From assembly GCA_018970395.1 (NCBI GenBank), contig JAGWWM010000006.1:1-64000 (forward strand): DNA of 64,000 nt. Direction: 5' to 3'. Positions 28,073 to 36,681 of this stretch are shown piece after piece. The notes under the pieces were generated by a model that saw only the letters and a list, made by a program, of their open reading frames with translations, searched no databases and had not been told where the DNA came from. Each line of letters starts with the position of its first letter. The stretch's first letter is position 1. This DNA comes from Bacteroidota bacterium (GTDB lineage Bacteria; Bacteroidota; Bacteroidia; Chitinophagales; Chitinophagaceae). A program made the translations under genes and the position numbers.

Positions 28073-29144
28073 GAATTTTAAAAACATTGACAAGGTTGTT
28101 TTTGGAAGAGGGAGTCTTTCAACACTTGCTTCCATCCTCGAGCCTGTCCGCAAAGAAAATGACCATTTCTTTCTATATGTAGTTGATCAATATTTTCATA
28201 ATAAAGATTTGATTCAAAAATTGCCGGTTCAGGATGCAGATGTACTGAAATGGATTGATGTGGATCCGGAAGAACCGACAACACATTTGATTGATCGTTT
28301 ACGAGATGAAATTTTAAATGAAAAGGGATTGCCTTCTGGCGTAATAGGCATTGGCGGTGGCAGCATCATGGATATTGCAAAAGCAGTTTCATTGATGTTC
28401 ACCAATGAAGGTTCTTCCACTTTATATCAAGGATTGAATCTGATTAAAAAGCCGGGCATCTATCATTTGGGTATTCCTACGATTTCCGGAACAGGCGCAG
28501 AAGTGAGCATGACAGCTGTATTGACAGGACCTGAAAAAAAACTTGGATTAAAGTGCGACTGGACCGTATTCAATCAGGTCATCCTCGATCCTGAATTGAT
28601 TGCAACTGTTCCTTCCGATAAATGGTTTTATACGGGTATGGATACTTATATCCACTGTATTGAAAGTGAGCAGGGCTTGTTGAATAATGCGTTCAGTCAT
28701 GCCTATGCGGATAAATCTTTACAGCTATGTAGAGAAATATATTTAGGCAAGGATGCCGGACAAACCCCGGAGAATGATGACAAGTTGATGGTCGCCTCTT
28801 TGATGGGTGGATTGAGTCTTACGTATTCAGAAGTTGGAATCTGTCATGCACTGTCTTATGGTCTCTCTAAAATTTTACATTACAAACATTGTTATGCCAA
28901 CTGTGTAGCGTTTCAGCATCTCGAAGATTATTACGGAGAAGGGGTGAGAGAGTTTAAGCAGATGTTAGCGCAGCATAAAATTCAGTTGCCACAAAATTTG
29001 AGTAAAGACTGGACAGAGGAGCAGATTGAAGCGATGGCGGAAGTAGCATACAAACTGGACCACATGTGGAAGCATGCGATTGGTGCTGACTGGAAAGAAA
29101 AAATTACTATAACAGATATTCAAAATTTATTTAAAAGATTATAA
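28065..29144 (+). CDS. kdnB: 3-deoxy-manno-octulosonate 8-oxidase (iron-type alcohol dehydrogenase family)
   Basis: A 359-residue member of the iron-dependent alcohol dehydrogenase family. NAD-binding GIGGGSIMDIAKAVS (about 95-109) and the substrate/metal region with DTYIHCIES, GICHALSYG and HYKHCYANC are intact. In Shewanella, KdnB oxidises the C8 hydroxyl of Kdo before transamination by KdnA. It overlaps kdnA by 8 bp and is one base away from kdsA, so all three are translated from one message. The specific assignment rests on its pairing with kdnA; a generic alcohol dehydrogenase is unlikely in this context. Confidence 0.9.
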   Translation: MHKNFKNIDKVVFGRGSLSTLASILEPVRKENDHFFLYVVDQYFHNKDLIQKLPVQDADVLKWIDVDPEEPTTHLIDRLRDEILNEKGLPSGVIGIGGGSIMDIAKAVSLMFTNEGSSTLYQGLNLIKKPGIYHLGIPTISGTGAEVSMTAVLTGPEKKLGLKCDWTVFNQVILDPELIATVPSDKWFYTGMDTYIHCIESEQGLLNNAFSHAYADKSLQLCREIYLGKDAGQTPENDDKLMVASLMGGLSLTYSEVGICHALSYGLSKILHYKHCYANCVAFQHLEDYYGEGVREFKQMLAQHKIQLPQNLSKDWTEEQIEAMAEVAYKLDHMWKHAIGADWKEKITITDIQNLFKRL

Positions 29145-29145
29145 A

Positions 29146-29976
29146 ATGAGCGTAAAGAAAGTTAAGGTTGGTTCCATTGATTGTGGCGCAGATAATTTGT
29201 TTTTGATTTCCGGTCCTTGTGTGATTGAGGAAGAAAGTATCATGCTGAAAACAGCGGAAGAATTAAAAAAGATTAGTGAGTGTTTAGGTGTTGCCGTGAT
29301 TTATAAATCATCTTTTCTGAAAGATAATAGAAGCAGCTTGTCGTATTATCAGGGGCCTGGTTTGGAAGAAGGATTGAAGATATTAGCGCGTATTAAGAAA
29401 GATTTCGGATTTCCGATTTTGACAGATATTCATTATCCCGATCAGGCGAAGCCGGTGGGTGAGGTTTGTGATGTGTTGCAGATTCCTGCGTATTTGTGTA
29501 TGCAGAGCGGATTATTGGTGGCAGCGGCGCAGACCGGGAAGGTGATCAATATCAAGCATGGACAGTTTTTAGCGGCGGAGAATATGAAGCATCCCGTTGG
29601 CAAGTGTGTGGATGCCGGTAATGATCAGATCATATTGACGGAGCGCGGCTATACGATGGGTTACAATGATCTGATTGTAGATCCGAGGGCATTTTATCAC
29701 ATGGGTAAATTAGGGTATCCTGTAGTTTTTGATATTACGCATTCCATTCGAAAATATGGCATACCGAGCGCCGACTCCAAAGGAGGCGCGAGGGAGTTCT
29801 TACCCGTACTCAGCAGAGCCGGTGTAGCAGCGGGCGTAGATGGAGTCTTTATTGAAGTGCACCCTGAACCGGAGAAAGCATTATGCGATGCAGCGAGTCA
29901 ACTTTCTGTGTATCAGCTCGAGGAATTCATGAAGCCGCTGATTGAGCTTCATGCAATAGAATTGAAATACCGTTAG
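29146..29976 (+). CDS. kdsA: 3-deoxy-8-phosphooctulonate synthase (Kdo8P synthase)
   Basis: Condenses phosphoenolpyruvate and arabinose-5-phosphate to Kdo-8-phosphate in the cytoplasm. 276 residues, normal length. The motif ISGPCVIEEE has cysteine where the metal-independent E. coli enzyme has asparagine, placing it in the metal-dependent class. The PEP/A5P-binding stretch reads SSFLKDNRSSLSYYQGPG (the usual form is KANRSSxxSFRGPG), and the later IKHGQFLAAENM replaces the more usual KKGQF. FDITHSIRKYG and IEVHPEPEKALCD are present. Its stop shares bases with the convergent sulfite reductase stop (29973-29976). Confidence 0.92.
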   Translation: MSVKKVKVGSIDCGADNLFLISGPCVIEEESIMLKTAEELKKISECLGVAVIYKSSFLKDNRSSLSYYQGPGLEEGLKILARIKKDFGFPILTDIHYPDQAKPVGEVCDVLQIPAYLCMQSGLLVAAAQTGKVINIKHGQFLAAENMKHPVGKCVDAGNDQIILTERGYTMGYNDLIVDPRAFYHMGKLGYPVVFDITHSIRKYGIPSADSKGGAREFLPVLSRAGVAAGVDGVFIEVHPEPEKALCDAASQLSVYQLEEFMKPLIELHAIELKYR

Positions 29977-32084
29977 GCTTTCTTTTCTTCCATCACCATT
30001 TCTTCTCTCAATGATTTTGCATAAGTGGAAAATGCTTTCGCTTGTTCCAGGTATTCATTAGCGAAGCTTTCAGAAGGAGCTGTATCATTCATACGCAGTA
30101 CCTGAGCTTTAAAGCTTTCAGCAGCGGTATATAATCCACCTTGTGTAAATGTTTTATCGAAATCATTCAGAATACCGTGTTGTGTGTTACACTGAACGCC
30201 TTTTTGCAGCAACAATCCTTTTGCAGCATGTACCTGCGCAGAGTACGCATGATAAATGCCATCCGCCCATGATTTATTTTGAAGACACTCAACGGCATTC
30301 GCAATCTTTTCTTCTGCTTCGAGGAATAAAGTAGCCACCAGGTCAATCATTACGCCCGCACATTCACCCACACCGATCGCCGTAGCGAATTTTTCCTGTT
30401 GTCCCCAATCAATAAAATCTTCATCCAGAATACTTTCCAGATCTGCTAAGGGCTTGAGTAATTCATAATAGTAACGATCTCCTTTTTCAGCACTGTAATC
30501 GAGGAAGCTTTTTCCCTGGCCATTTTTCTCATAATCATTCAGAATATAACGCAATACTTCAGGAGCACGCTTACTCGGTACTTTAATCACTTTATCTGCG
30601 ATTCTACCTGCACCATCACCCAATACACCGCCGCCCACTAAAACCTGAACGGCAGGCACTACTTGTCCTTTCGCCTTCAAAGAACTTCCATGAAATCCGA
30701 TAGAAGCCATACCATGCTGACCGCAGCTGTTCATACAGCCGCTGATCTTGATTTGTAATTCTTTATTGTTCAAATATTGAGGATATTCTTCTTCAATTAC
30801 TTCCGACAATGCCAGTGCTGTTGCTGTACTGTTACTGATACCCAGGTTACAAGTGTCGGTACCCGGACAAGCCGTGATATCCGCCGTACTGCCAAATCCC
30901 GCAGCAGCAAATCCTTCAGACTCCAGCACTGCATAAACATATTCCAGATGTTCCGGTTTAATGAAACGGAATTGTAACCCCTGATTCACCGTTACACGCA
31001 CATCATCACCAATCACGTCTTTTAACTGATCCATCAAACGGCGACTGCTGTCTGAGCTGATGTTTCCATTAGGAACGCGCACATATACTGCAACATAACC
31101 CTCTTGTTTTTGAGGGAATACGTTGGTGTTTTTCCAGAGTTCATATTTGAGCGGATCTTTTGCTTTCAGATTGCTGTTCAATTGATAAGAGGGAAGTGCT
31201 GCCGGATTGAAAGCAGCATAATCAACTTTATAGCGCTGGTGGGTAAGCGCATTTTGTTCGGCTGCAACCAGTTCATTGAACGCGTCAATGCCGATTTTTT
31301 GCACGAGGAATTTGATACGGGCTTTATGGCGACTGTTTCTTTCACCATGGCGATCAAATACCCGGAGAACAGCTTCGAGATAAGGAATGAGCAGATCTTC
31401 TTCCAAAAATTCATGAGTAGCAATCGCAAGATGCGGCTGTGCTCCTAATCCACCTGCCACCAGTACTTTAAATCCTCTTACTTCTTTCCCATCAATGGTT
31501 TTCACTTTAGGAATCACACCTAAATCGTGCATAAAAGTAAGGGCAGTATCTTTATCGGTATTGCTGAAAGCAATTTTGAATTTACGACCCATTTCCTGAC
31601 AAACCGGTTTGCGCAGGAAATATTCAAACATAGCATGCGCGTATGGAGTAATATCAAAGGGTTCTTCCGGATCGATGCCGGCAGTATCGGAGGCTGTGAT
31701 ATTTCTAACCGTATTGCCGCAAGCTTCACGTAAAGTCACATTATCTTTTTCCAGATCAGCCCAGAGTTGTGGCGTACGATCCAGGCTCACAAAGTGAATT
31801 TGTATATCCTGACGAGTAGTTAAGTGTAAATTGCCCGTAGAGTATTCATCTGAAACAGCTGCAATTCTGCGCCATTGCGCCAGTGTCATTTTACCGTAGG
31901 GAAGTTTGATGCGTACCATCTGAACACCCTGTTGACGCTGACCGTAAACGCCGCGTGCAAGACGCAAACTGCGGAATTTTTCCTCAGGCATGGTACCCTC
32001 CCTGAACGCACGAATTTTCTGTTCGAGTTCAATGATATCTCTTTCAACGATCGGGTTCTCTAATTCAGTGCGGAAGCTTTGCAT
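29973..32084 (-). CDS. Siroheme [4Fe-4S] sulfite/nitrite reductase with C-terminal helical (HEPN-like) extension
   Basis: A 703-residue ferredoxin-type reductase from the ATG at 32084. A TTG at 32123 adds 13 residues, but a TACTTTTG promoter element sits only 11 bp before it. Two ferredoxin-like half-domains and siroheme-binding regions are seen (NLHLTTRQDIQIHFV, ACGNTVRNITASDTAG). Cluster and siroheme cysteines are in ACPGTDTCNLGIS and GCMNSCGQHGMA. The last 150 residues (about 550-703) are an added helical domain, often annotated as HEPN in Bacteroidota relatives. It reduces sulfite to sulfide or nitrite to ammonia; sulfite is favoured because the facing operon ends in a siroheme/TauE fusion. 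The divergent arrangement suggests shared regulation. Confidence 0.88.
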   Translation of the reverse strand: MQSFRTELENPIVERDIIELEQKIRAFREGTMPEEKFRSLRLARGVYGQRQQGVQMVRIKLPYGKMTLAQWRRIAAVSDEYSTGNLHLTTRQDIQIHFVSLDRTPQLWADLEKDNVTLREACGNTVRNITASDTAGIDPEEPFDITPYAHAMFEYFLRKPVCQEMGRKFKIAFSNTDKDTALTFMHDLGVIPKVKTIDGKEVRGFKVLVAGGLGAQPHLAIATHEFLEEDLLIPYLEAVLRVFDRHGERNSRHKARIKFLVQKIGIDAFNELVAAEQNALTHQRYKVDYAAFNPAALPSYQLNSNLKAKDPLKYELWKNTNVFPQKQEGYVAVYVRVPNGNISSDSSRRLMDQLKDVIGDDVRVTVNQGLQFRFIKPEHLEYVYAVLESEGFAAAGFGSTADITACPGTDTCNLGISNSTATALALSEVIEEEYPQYLNNKELQIKISGCMNSCGQHGMASIGFHGSSLKAKGQVVPAVQVLVGGGVLGDGAGRIADKVIKVPSKRAPEVLRYILNDYEKNGQGKSFLDYSAEKGDRYYYELLKPLADLESILDEDFIDWGQQEKFATAIGVGECAGVMIDLVATLFLEAEEKIANAVECLQNKSWADGIYHAYSAQVHAAKGLLLQKGVQCNTQHGILNDFDKTFTQGGLYTAAESFKAQVLRMNDTAPSESFANEYLEQAKAFSTYAKSLREEMVMEEKKA

Positions 32085-32133
32085 AATAATCGTATTTCGA
32101 TTGATAAAAAATCTATTACTCAAATAGACTTTG

Positions 32134-32141
32134 CAAAAGTA
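32134..32141 (-). promoter_or_regulatory. TAnnTTTG -7 element of the sulfite/nitrite reductase gene
   Basis: Minus strand TACTTTTG, about 50 bp before the ATG at 32084. Confidence 0.5.
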
Positions 32142-32203
32142 GGAGCTAATTGGAAAAATAACAAATGAAAAAGGGGAGGTTAACAGTTAGTAGGTTTATT
32201 GGT

Positions 32204-32230
32204 TTTATCCCCCTCATTGAGGGGGATAAA
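32204..32230. repeat. Perfect 12-bp inverted repeat in the divergent reductase/ALAS promoter region
   Basis: TTTATCCCCCTC (32204-32215) and GAGGGGGATAAA (32219-32230) are separated by 3 bases. It lies between two divergent promoters and could be an operator; it could equally be a dispersed hairpin repeat. It is not followed by a T-run on either strand. Confidence 0.6.
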
Positions 32231-32287
32231 GGGGGAGGAGCAATTAAAATTCTCCCCAAAAAAGTCTACCCCTAAGGTAGAATGATT

Positions 32288-32295
32288 TATCTTTG
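32288..32295 (+). promoter_or_regulatory. TAnnTTTG -7 element directly before the ALAS gene
   Basis: TATCTTTG ends 10 bp before the ATG at 32306. An upstream ATG at 32282 overlaps this element and is therefore unlikely to be the start. Leader predicted at about 5 bases. Confidence 0.6.
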
Positions 32296-32305
32296 CGCCT
32301 CAAAC

Positions 32306-33547
32306 ATGTTTGATTTCGAATCATATTTTAAAACTGAGCTTGAGCAGTTGCGCGAAGAGGGTCGCTATCGGTACTTTTTAAACGTCAACAAAAGTGCCCG
32401 GCATTTTCCGCATTTCTACTACGAAAAAGGAGGAGAAACCAAAAGAGCTATCAATTTCTGCAGCAACGATTATCTGGGCATGAGCGTCGAAGAAGACGTG
32501 ATTGGAAAACTTTCTTACATTCTTCATCACAGCGGAACGGGTAGCAGCGGCACGCGGAATATCTCCGGTACCACTCAGCAACACCAGTCGCTGGAAAATG
32601 CTTTAGCTGTCTGGCATCAAAAGGAAGCTGCCCTGCTTTTTGGCGGAGCCTACCTTGCGAATGTAACGGCACTTCAAACTATCGGTCGTAAAATTCCTGA
32701 TCTCATTTTTATTTCAGATGAACGCAATCATGCTTCCATCATCGAGGGCATGCGTGCTGCCGGGAATGCAAAAAAAATATTTCGCCATAACGATGTTGCG
32801 CATCTGGCTGAAATTTTATCAGCACTGCCAATGGATCAACCCAAAATGGTGGTCTTCGAATCAGTGTATAGCATGAATGGTTCAGTAGCTCCGGTGAAAG
32901 ACATGATTCAGCTTGCAAAAAAATACAATGCGCTTACCTATGTGGATGAAGTGCATGCCATTGGCTTGTATGGTGAAACGGGAGCAGGTATTTGTGAAAA
33001 AGATGACTTGCTCAAGGAAGTGGATTTAATCAATGGTACGCTGGCAAAAGCAGTGGGCGTTTACGGCGGTTATATTGCCGGTAATGCTTTGATCATAGAT
33101 TTCATCAGAAGCTTCGGCAGTGGATTTATATTCACTACTTCTTTGCCTCCTGCCATTTGTGCCGCTGCAGAGAAGAGCATTGAACTAATCCGCCATCACC
33201 ATGCGCGCAGACAGTACATCGGCGAACTGGTAACGTACCTTAGAGGATTACTCGATGAGTATGCTATTTCTCATACGAAAAACAGCTCTCATATTACACC
33301 GGTGCTTATCGCAGAAGCATCCCGCTGTAAAGCAATTGCCGACCGTCTGCTCGAGGGTTTTGGCGTGTATGTACAGCCGGTCAATTATCCCACAGTTCCG
33401 GTTGGAGAGGAATGTCTTCGTTTAATCATAACGGCAAAGCATAATCGTGAACAGATATTTCATTTGGTTCAAAGTTTAAAAAAAGTATTTCTTGAAGAAG
33501 CTGCGCATCATATGCAGAAAGAGCCGACTCAGTCTCTTGCAGGCTGA
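32306..33547 (+). CDS. hemA: 5-aminolevulinate synthase (Shemin pathway)
   Basis: PLP enzyme condensing glycine and succinyl-CoA to 5-aminolevulinate. The 413-residue sequence matches alphaproteobacterial and mitochondrial ALAS along its length and not BioF or Kbl: FCSNDYLGM, GSSGTRNISGTTQQHQSLE, FISDERNHASIIEGMR, FESVYSMNGS, YVDEVHAIGLYGETGAGI, GSGFIFTTSLPP and VYVQPVNYPTVPVGEE. The catalytic lysine is K248 in NGTLAKAVGVYGG, the same number as in Rhodobacter capsulatus ALAS as I recall it. hemC and hemB follow with overlaps, which confirms a tetrapyrrole role. Most Bacteroidota make ALA from glutamyl-tRNA, so this gene is unusual and may be transferred. The symbol follows alphaproteobacterial use. 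Confidence 0.93.
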   Translation: MFDFESYFKTELEQLREEGRYRYFLNVNKSARHFPHFYYEKGGETKRAINFCSNDYLGMSVEEDVIGKLSYILHHSGTGSSGTRNISGTTQQHQSLENALAVWHQKEAALLFGGAYLANVTALQTIGRKIPDLIFISDERNHASIIEGMRAAGNAKKIFRHNDVAHLAEILSALPMDQPKMVVFESVYSMNGSVAPVKDMIQLAKKYNALTYVDEVHAIGLYGETGAGICEKDDLLKEVDLINGTLAKAVGVYGGYIAGNALIIDFIRSFGSGFIFTTSLPPAICAAAEKSIELIRHHHARRQYIGELVTYLRGLLDEYAISHTKNSSHITPVLIAEASRCKAIADRLLEGFGVYVQPVNYPTVPVGEECLRLIITAKHNREQIFHLVQSLKKVFLEEAAHHMQKEPTQSLAG

Positions 33548-35063
33548 ACTGGTGAAGAAGAAGATTCTTCTTGCTGAGCCGGATGCCCTGATCGAAATCA
33601 TCGGTCGAAGCAGCCGGGGCGATAAGGAACAGCATGTGCCGTTGTCCTCACTGGATGGAACTGATTTTTTCACTCAGGAAATCTTTGAAGCACTGCAAAA
33701 CGGGGAAGCAGAGATAGCGGTTCATTCATTGAAAGATATGAGTGCGCCTCATTTTTTCAGTCATACTGCTTTTGCAATTGTTGACCGTGAAGAGGTGCGG
33801 GATGTTGCCATCTTCAATCCTTCGGTTCTATCTAAAATTGAAAAAGGACAACCCATTGTTATAGGCACTTGTTCGCCGAGAAGAGAACTCATGGCAACGC
33901 AATTCTTGAAAAAAGCATTGCCTCAATTACATCAAGAAATTAGGATTGAAACCAGGCCTATCAGGGGGAATGTAGAAGGCAGACTGACACAACTGGATGA
34001 AGGGAAATACGACGGAACAATTCTCGCTGCAGCCGGATTGAATCGTTTGCTAGAAGCAGAAGCGGCAGAAGGCACGAAGGATGATCAAACTTCTGTTACC
34101 CATTTGCTAAAAGATAAGCGACGCATGTTTTTGCCTTTGATTGAATGTGTGCCTGCTCCATGTCAGGGTGCCATTGTCGCAGAAGCAGATCCTTCCAATG
34201 CATGGGCGGTTGAAGTGCTTCAAAAAATCAATAATAATACATTGATGCAGGAAGCAGTTGCTGAAAAAAGAAAAGCATTTGAATACGGTACGGGTTGTCT
34301 GCAAAAATTCGGAGTGGTAACACTGCATACTTCCAACGGAAATTATCTGTATGCTGCGGGAGAAGATAAGGATGGTAAAGCTTTCAGTGAATGGTCGCCC
34401 TTGCCGGAAATCAATATCAGTACAGAAGATATTTTCTCTACGACTGATACGATGAAAGATTTTTTTACTTACGAATGGTCGAATCAAAAAATCAATATCA
34501 CAGAGCCGCTGGTATTCGTGGCGAATTATAAAGCATTACTTCAAGAAGGATTGCGTGAGGTGTTGTCCGCTAAAAAAGTATGGGCTTCCGGTACCAAGAC
34601 CTGGTATGAATTGGCGAAGCTGGGTGTATGGGTAGAAGGAAGTGCCGATGCACTGGGCTTTGAACACTGGTTGCCTATGCTGAGTATCCCGTTAATCAAT
34701 CAATCTGCCGATGATATCTGCATCCTCACGCATGAAGCAGCTGTTGCACGCTGGCAGCAAAAAGGGAAAAAGGCGGTGTCCAATTATCGTTTAATTCCTT
34801 CACATATAGAAAGCATTCAACATAAAATCAGCGACGCAAAAGCCATCTTCTGGAGCAGTTATGCTCAATATGAATATTATGGGAAATATGTTGCAGCGCA
34901 GGCAAAACATATTTGTGCAGGAGGGGAGACGGCAGAGCGATTAAGACAGGCGGGCATTGACCCCGTTATTTTTCCAACCCTAAAATCATTCGACGCATGG
35001 AGAAAATCACTCACCCTGCCACCCAAAGACGCTATCGGGCAGATGAGCATATCCGGGAGTTGA
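33492..35063 (+). CDS. hemC: Hydroxymethylbilane synthase fused to a uroporphyrinogen-III-synthase-like domain
   Basis: A 523-residue protein. Residues 1-310 are porphobilinogen deaminase: RIICRKSRLSLLQAELVK opening, SLKDM, IGTCSPRR, GNVEGRLTQLDEG, and the cofactor-binding C269 in YGTGCLQKFG. Residues about 330-523 resemble HemD; the end (ICAGGETAERLRQAGIDPVIFPT) is the typical HemD C-terminal signature, but the domain is only about 190 residues and divergent, so a full UroIII synthase is likely but not certain. The start is a TTG at 33492, needed to keep the conserved opening, giving a 56-bp overlap with the ALAS gene. It overlaps hemB by 67 bp. Confidence 0.9.
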   Translation: MKKLRIICRKSRLSLLQAELVKKKILLAEPDALIEIIGRSSRGDKEQHVPLSSLDGTDFFTQEIFEALQNGEAEIAVHSLKDMSAPHFFSHTAFAIVDREEVRDVAIFNPSVLSKIEKGQPIVIGTCSPRRELMATQFLKKALPQLHQEIRIETRPIRGNVEGRLTQLDEGKYDGTILAAAGLNRLLEAEAAEGTKDDQTSVTHLLKDKRRMFLPLIECVPAPCQGAIVAEADPSNAWAVEVLQKINNNTLMQEAVAEKRKAFEYGTGCLQKFGVVTLHTSNGNYLYAAGEDKDGKAFSEWSPLPEINISTEDIFSTTDTMKDFFTYEWSNQKINITEPLVFVANYKALLQEGLREVLSAKKVWASGTKTWYELAKLGVWVEGSADALGFEHWLPMLSIPLINQSADDICILTHEAAVARWQQKGKKAVSNYRLIPSHIESIQHKISDAKAIFWSSYAQYEYYGKYVAAQAKHICAGGETAERLRQAGIDPVIFPTLKSFDAWRKSLTLPPKDAIGQMSISGS

Positions 35064-35992
35064 CTGCAGGGGTTCGTTTGTCGCATAAGGCGTTCATTCA
35101 GCCAATCTTCGTGGATGCTTCGGTTGAAACCCCACGTTCTGTAGAAGGGTTGAATGATGTGCGTGTAGATAGTGTCGCATCCGTGATTGAAACAATAGCT
35201 GCTGATATTGAATCAGGCATTTCCAAGTTTCTGTTATTCCCGATTCCTGCAAAAAAATCAACCAAGGATTTCGACTATGCTTTTGCCGTTTCAGTTATCA
35301 AAAATATTCGGTCGCAATTCGGAGAACGCGTCTGGTTGGCAGCGGACCTCTGCTTGTGCAGTTATACCGAACACGGCCACTGTGGCATACTGAATGACCA
35401 AGGAACGAAGCTGTTGAATCATCCGACTGTAGCGGAGCTGACGAAATATGCTGCCTTACTCGCAGATGCGGGAGCAGATTGTATTGCGCCTAGTGATATG
35501 ATGGATGGTAGGATCGGAGCTATTCGCGCGCAACTGGATGTGTTGGGTCATGATGAGGTGAGTATCATGAGTTATGCGGCCAAATTCAGTTCGCAGTTTT
35601 ACGGTCCCTTCCGCGATGCCTGTCATTCAGCTCCCTCCGGAACTGGATTGAAAAATAGAAAGACCTATCAGATTGATGCGGCTAATCTCAACGATGCATT
35701 AGCCAGCGCATTGAGAGATGAAAAAGAAGGAGCGGACATCCTGATGGTGAAGCCCGCTGCCTTATATACAGACGTGATCAAAACATTGAAACAGCAAAGT
35801 TTAAAACCAATCGCCGCTTATCATGTAAGCGGAGAATATGCGGCGGTTGAAATGCTGGCGGAAAAGGGAATGGCCGACCGAGCGGGGGTACACCTGGAAG
35901 TGTGGACAGCACTGGTAAGAGCCGGTGCAGATATTATCATCAGCTATGCGGCAAGAAATGCAAAACAATGGATCGAAGCAAAAAAATATTGA
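34997..35992 (+). CDS. hemB: Porphobilinogen synthase (ALA dehydratase)
   Basis: Joins two 5-aminolevulinate molecules into porphobilinogen. 331 residues. Active-site lysines are K196 (SYAAKFSSQFYGPFR) and K252 (MVKPA). The metal segment ADLCLCSYTEHGHCG has three cysteines, the zinc-dependent type. The conserved NGRIG-like region reads MMDGRIGAIR. The ATG at 34997 is 67 bp inside hemC in another frame; the encoded RRYRADEHIRELTAG matches the family N-terminus, so the overlap is real. The next gene overlaps by one base (TGATG). Confidence 0.95.
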   Translation: MEKITHPATQRRYRADEHIRELTAGVRLSHKAFIQPIFVDASVETPRSVEGLNDVRVDSVASVIETIAADIESGISKFLLFPIPAKKSTKDFDYAFAVSVIKNIRSQFGERVWLAADLCLCSYTEHGHCGILNDQGTKLLNHPTVAELTKYAALLADAGADCIAPSDMMDGRIGAIRAQLDVLGHDEVSIMSYAAKFSSQFYGPFRDACHSAPSGTGLKNRKTYQIDAANLNDALASALRDEKEGADILMVKPAALYTDVIKTLKQQSLKPIAAYHVSGEYAAVEMLAEKGMADRAGVHLEVWTALVRAGADIIISYAARNAKQWIEAKKY

Positions 35993-36681
35993 TGCGGTAT
36001 TTATTATTTATGTTACTGGCTGTTCCTCAAGTTTTGCCGGCACAGCCAAGACCAAAAGAAGGTGTGTGGTTGACATTAAATGCGCCAATAGATCTTTCTT
36101 CCAAATGGCAGATACATAACGATTACAGTTTTCGTACACTAAGTATGTCTGCCAATCCTTTGCAATATTTATTTCGCAGCGGTTTACGTTATCGTGTGAA
36201 TGATCAATTTTCAGTAGCTGCCGGGGTGGCATTAGTGATTACGCGCACTAGTTTTAATAAAGACAATCAGGAGTTTGGAAATGAGTTTCGTGTCTGGCAG
36301 GAGGTGCTGAGAAAATATGTTGTCAGTCCCAAAACCAATCTTCAGCTCCGCTTTCGCGCAGAGCAGCGATTTTTTGAAGCCACCAAAAGAAGAGATGATT
36401 TTGTAGCGAATCGATTTCGAATACGAATCAATTGGCATCAGGATATTTCCGAATATTTTAGTCTCATATTAGCGGAAGAATACATGCAACAGTATGCGCA
36501 GCATGATTTTGTGTTTGATCAGAATAGGTTGATCACGGCATTGGGCTGTCATTTGGATCGTACTAGTCAATTGCAATTTGGTTATATGTGGTTTTTATTG
36601 CCGCAGCAAACAAGTCAGCATATTTTAAATATTACTTTTCAGAAAAGATTTCAGTTATATGGAAAAAACAAAAGAGCTTAA
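35992..36681 (+). CDS. DUF2490 outer-membrane-like protein
   Basis: A 229-residue protein with a signal peptide (MRYLLFMLLAVPQVLPAQ) and beta-rich barrel-like sequence (WQIHNDYSFRTL, QLRFRAEQRFFE, FRIRINWHQDIS), matching DUF2490. The ATG at 35992 overlaps the hemB stop by one base; an open frame further upstream lies inside hemB and lacks a signal peptide, so it is rejected. Function unknown. Its place between hemB and the siroheme/TauE gene, with overlaps on both sides, suggests co-translation with tetrapyrrole genes, perhaps an outer-membrane step, but that is inference. Confidence 0.82.
   Translation: MRYLLFMLLAVPQVLPAQPRPKEGVWLTLNAPIDLSSKWQIHNDYSFRTLSMSANPLQYLFRSGLRYRVNDQFSVAAGVALVITRTSFNKDNQEFGNEFRVWQEVLRKYVVSPKTNLQLRFRAEQRFFEATKRRDDFVANRFRIRINWHQDISEYFSLILAEEYMQQYAQHDFVFDQNRLITALGCHLDRTSQLQFGYMWFLLPQQTSQHILNITFQKRFQLYGKNKRA

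Noticed and set aside
32282-32305. Upstream ATG start for the ALAS gene
   Set aside because: It overlaps the TATCTTTG promoter element and the extra residues are not part of the family.
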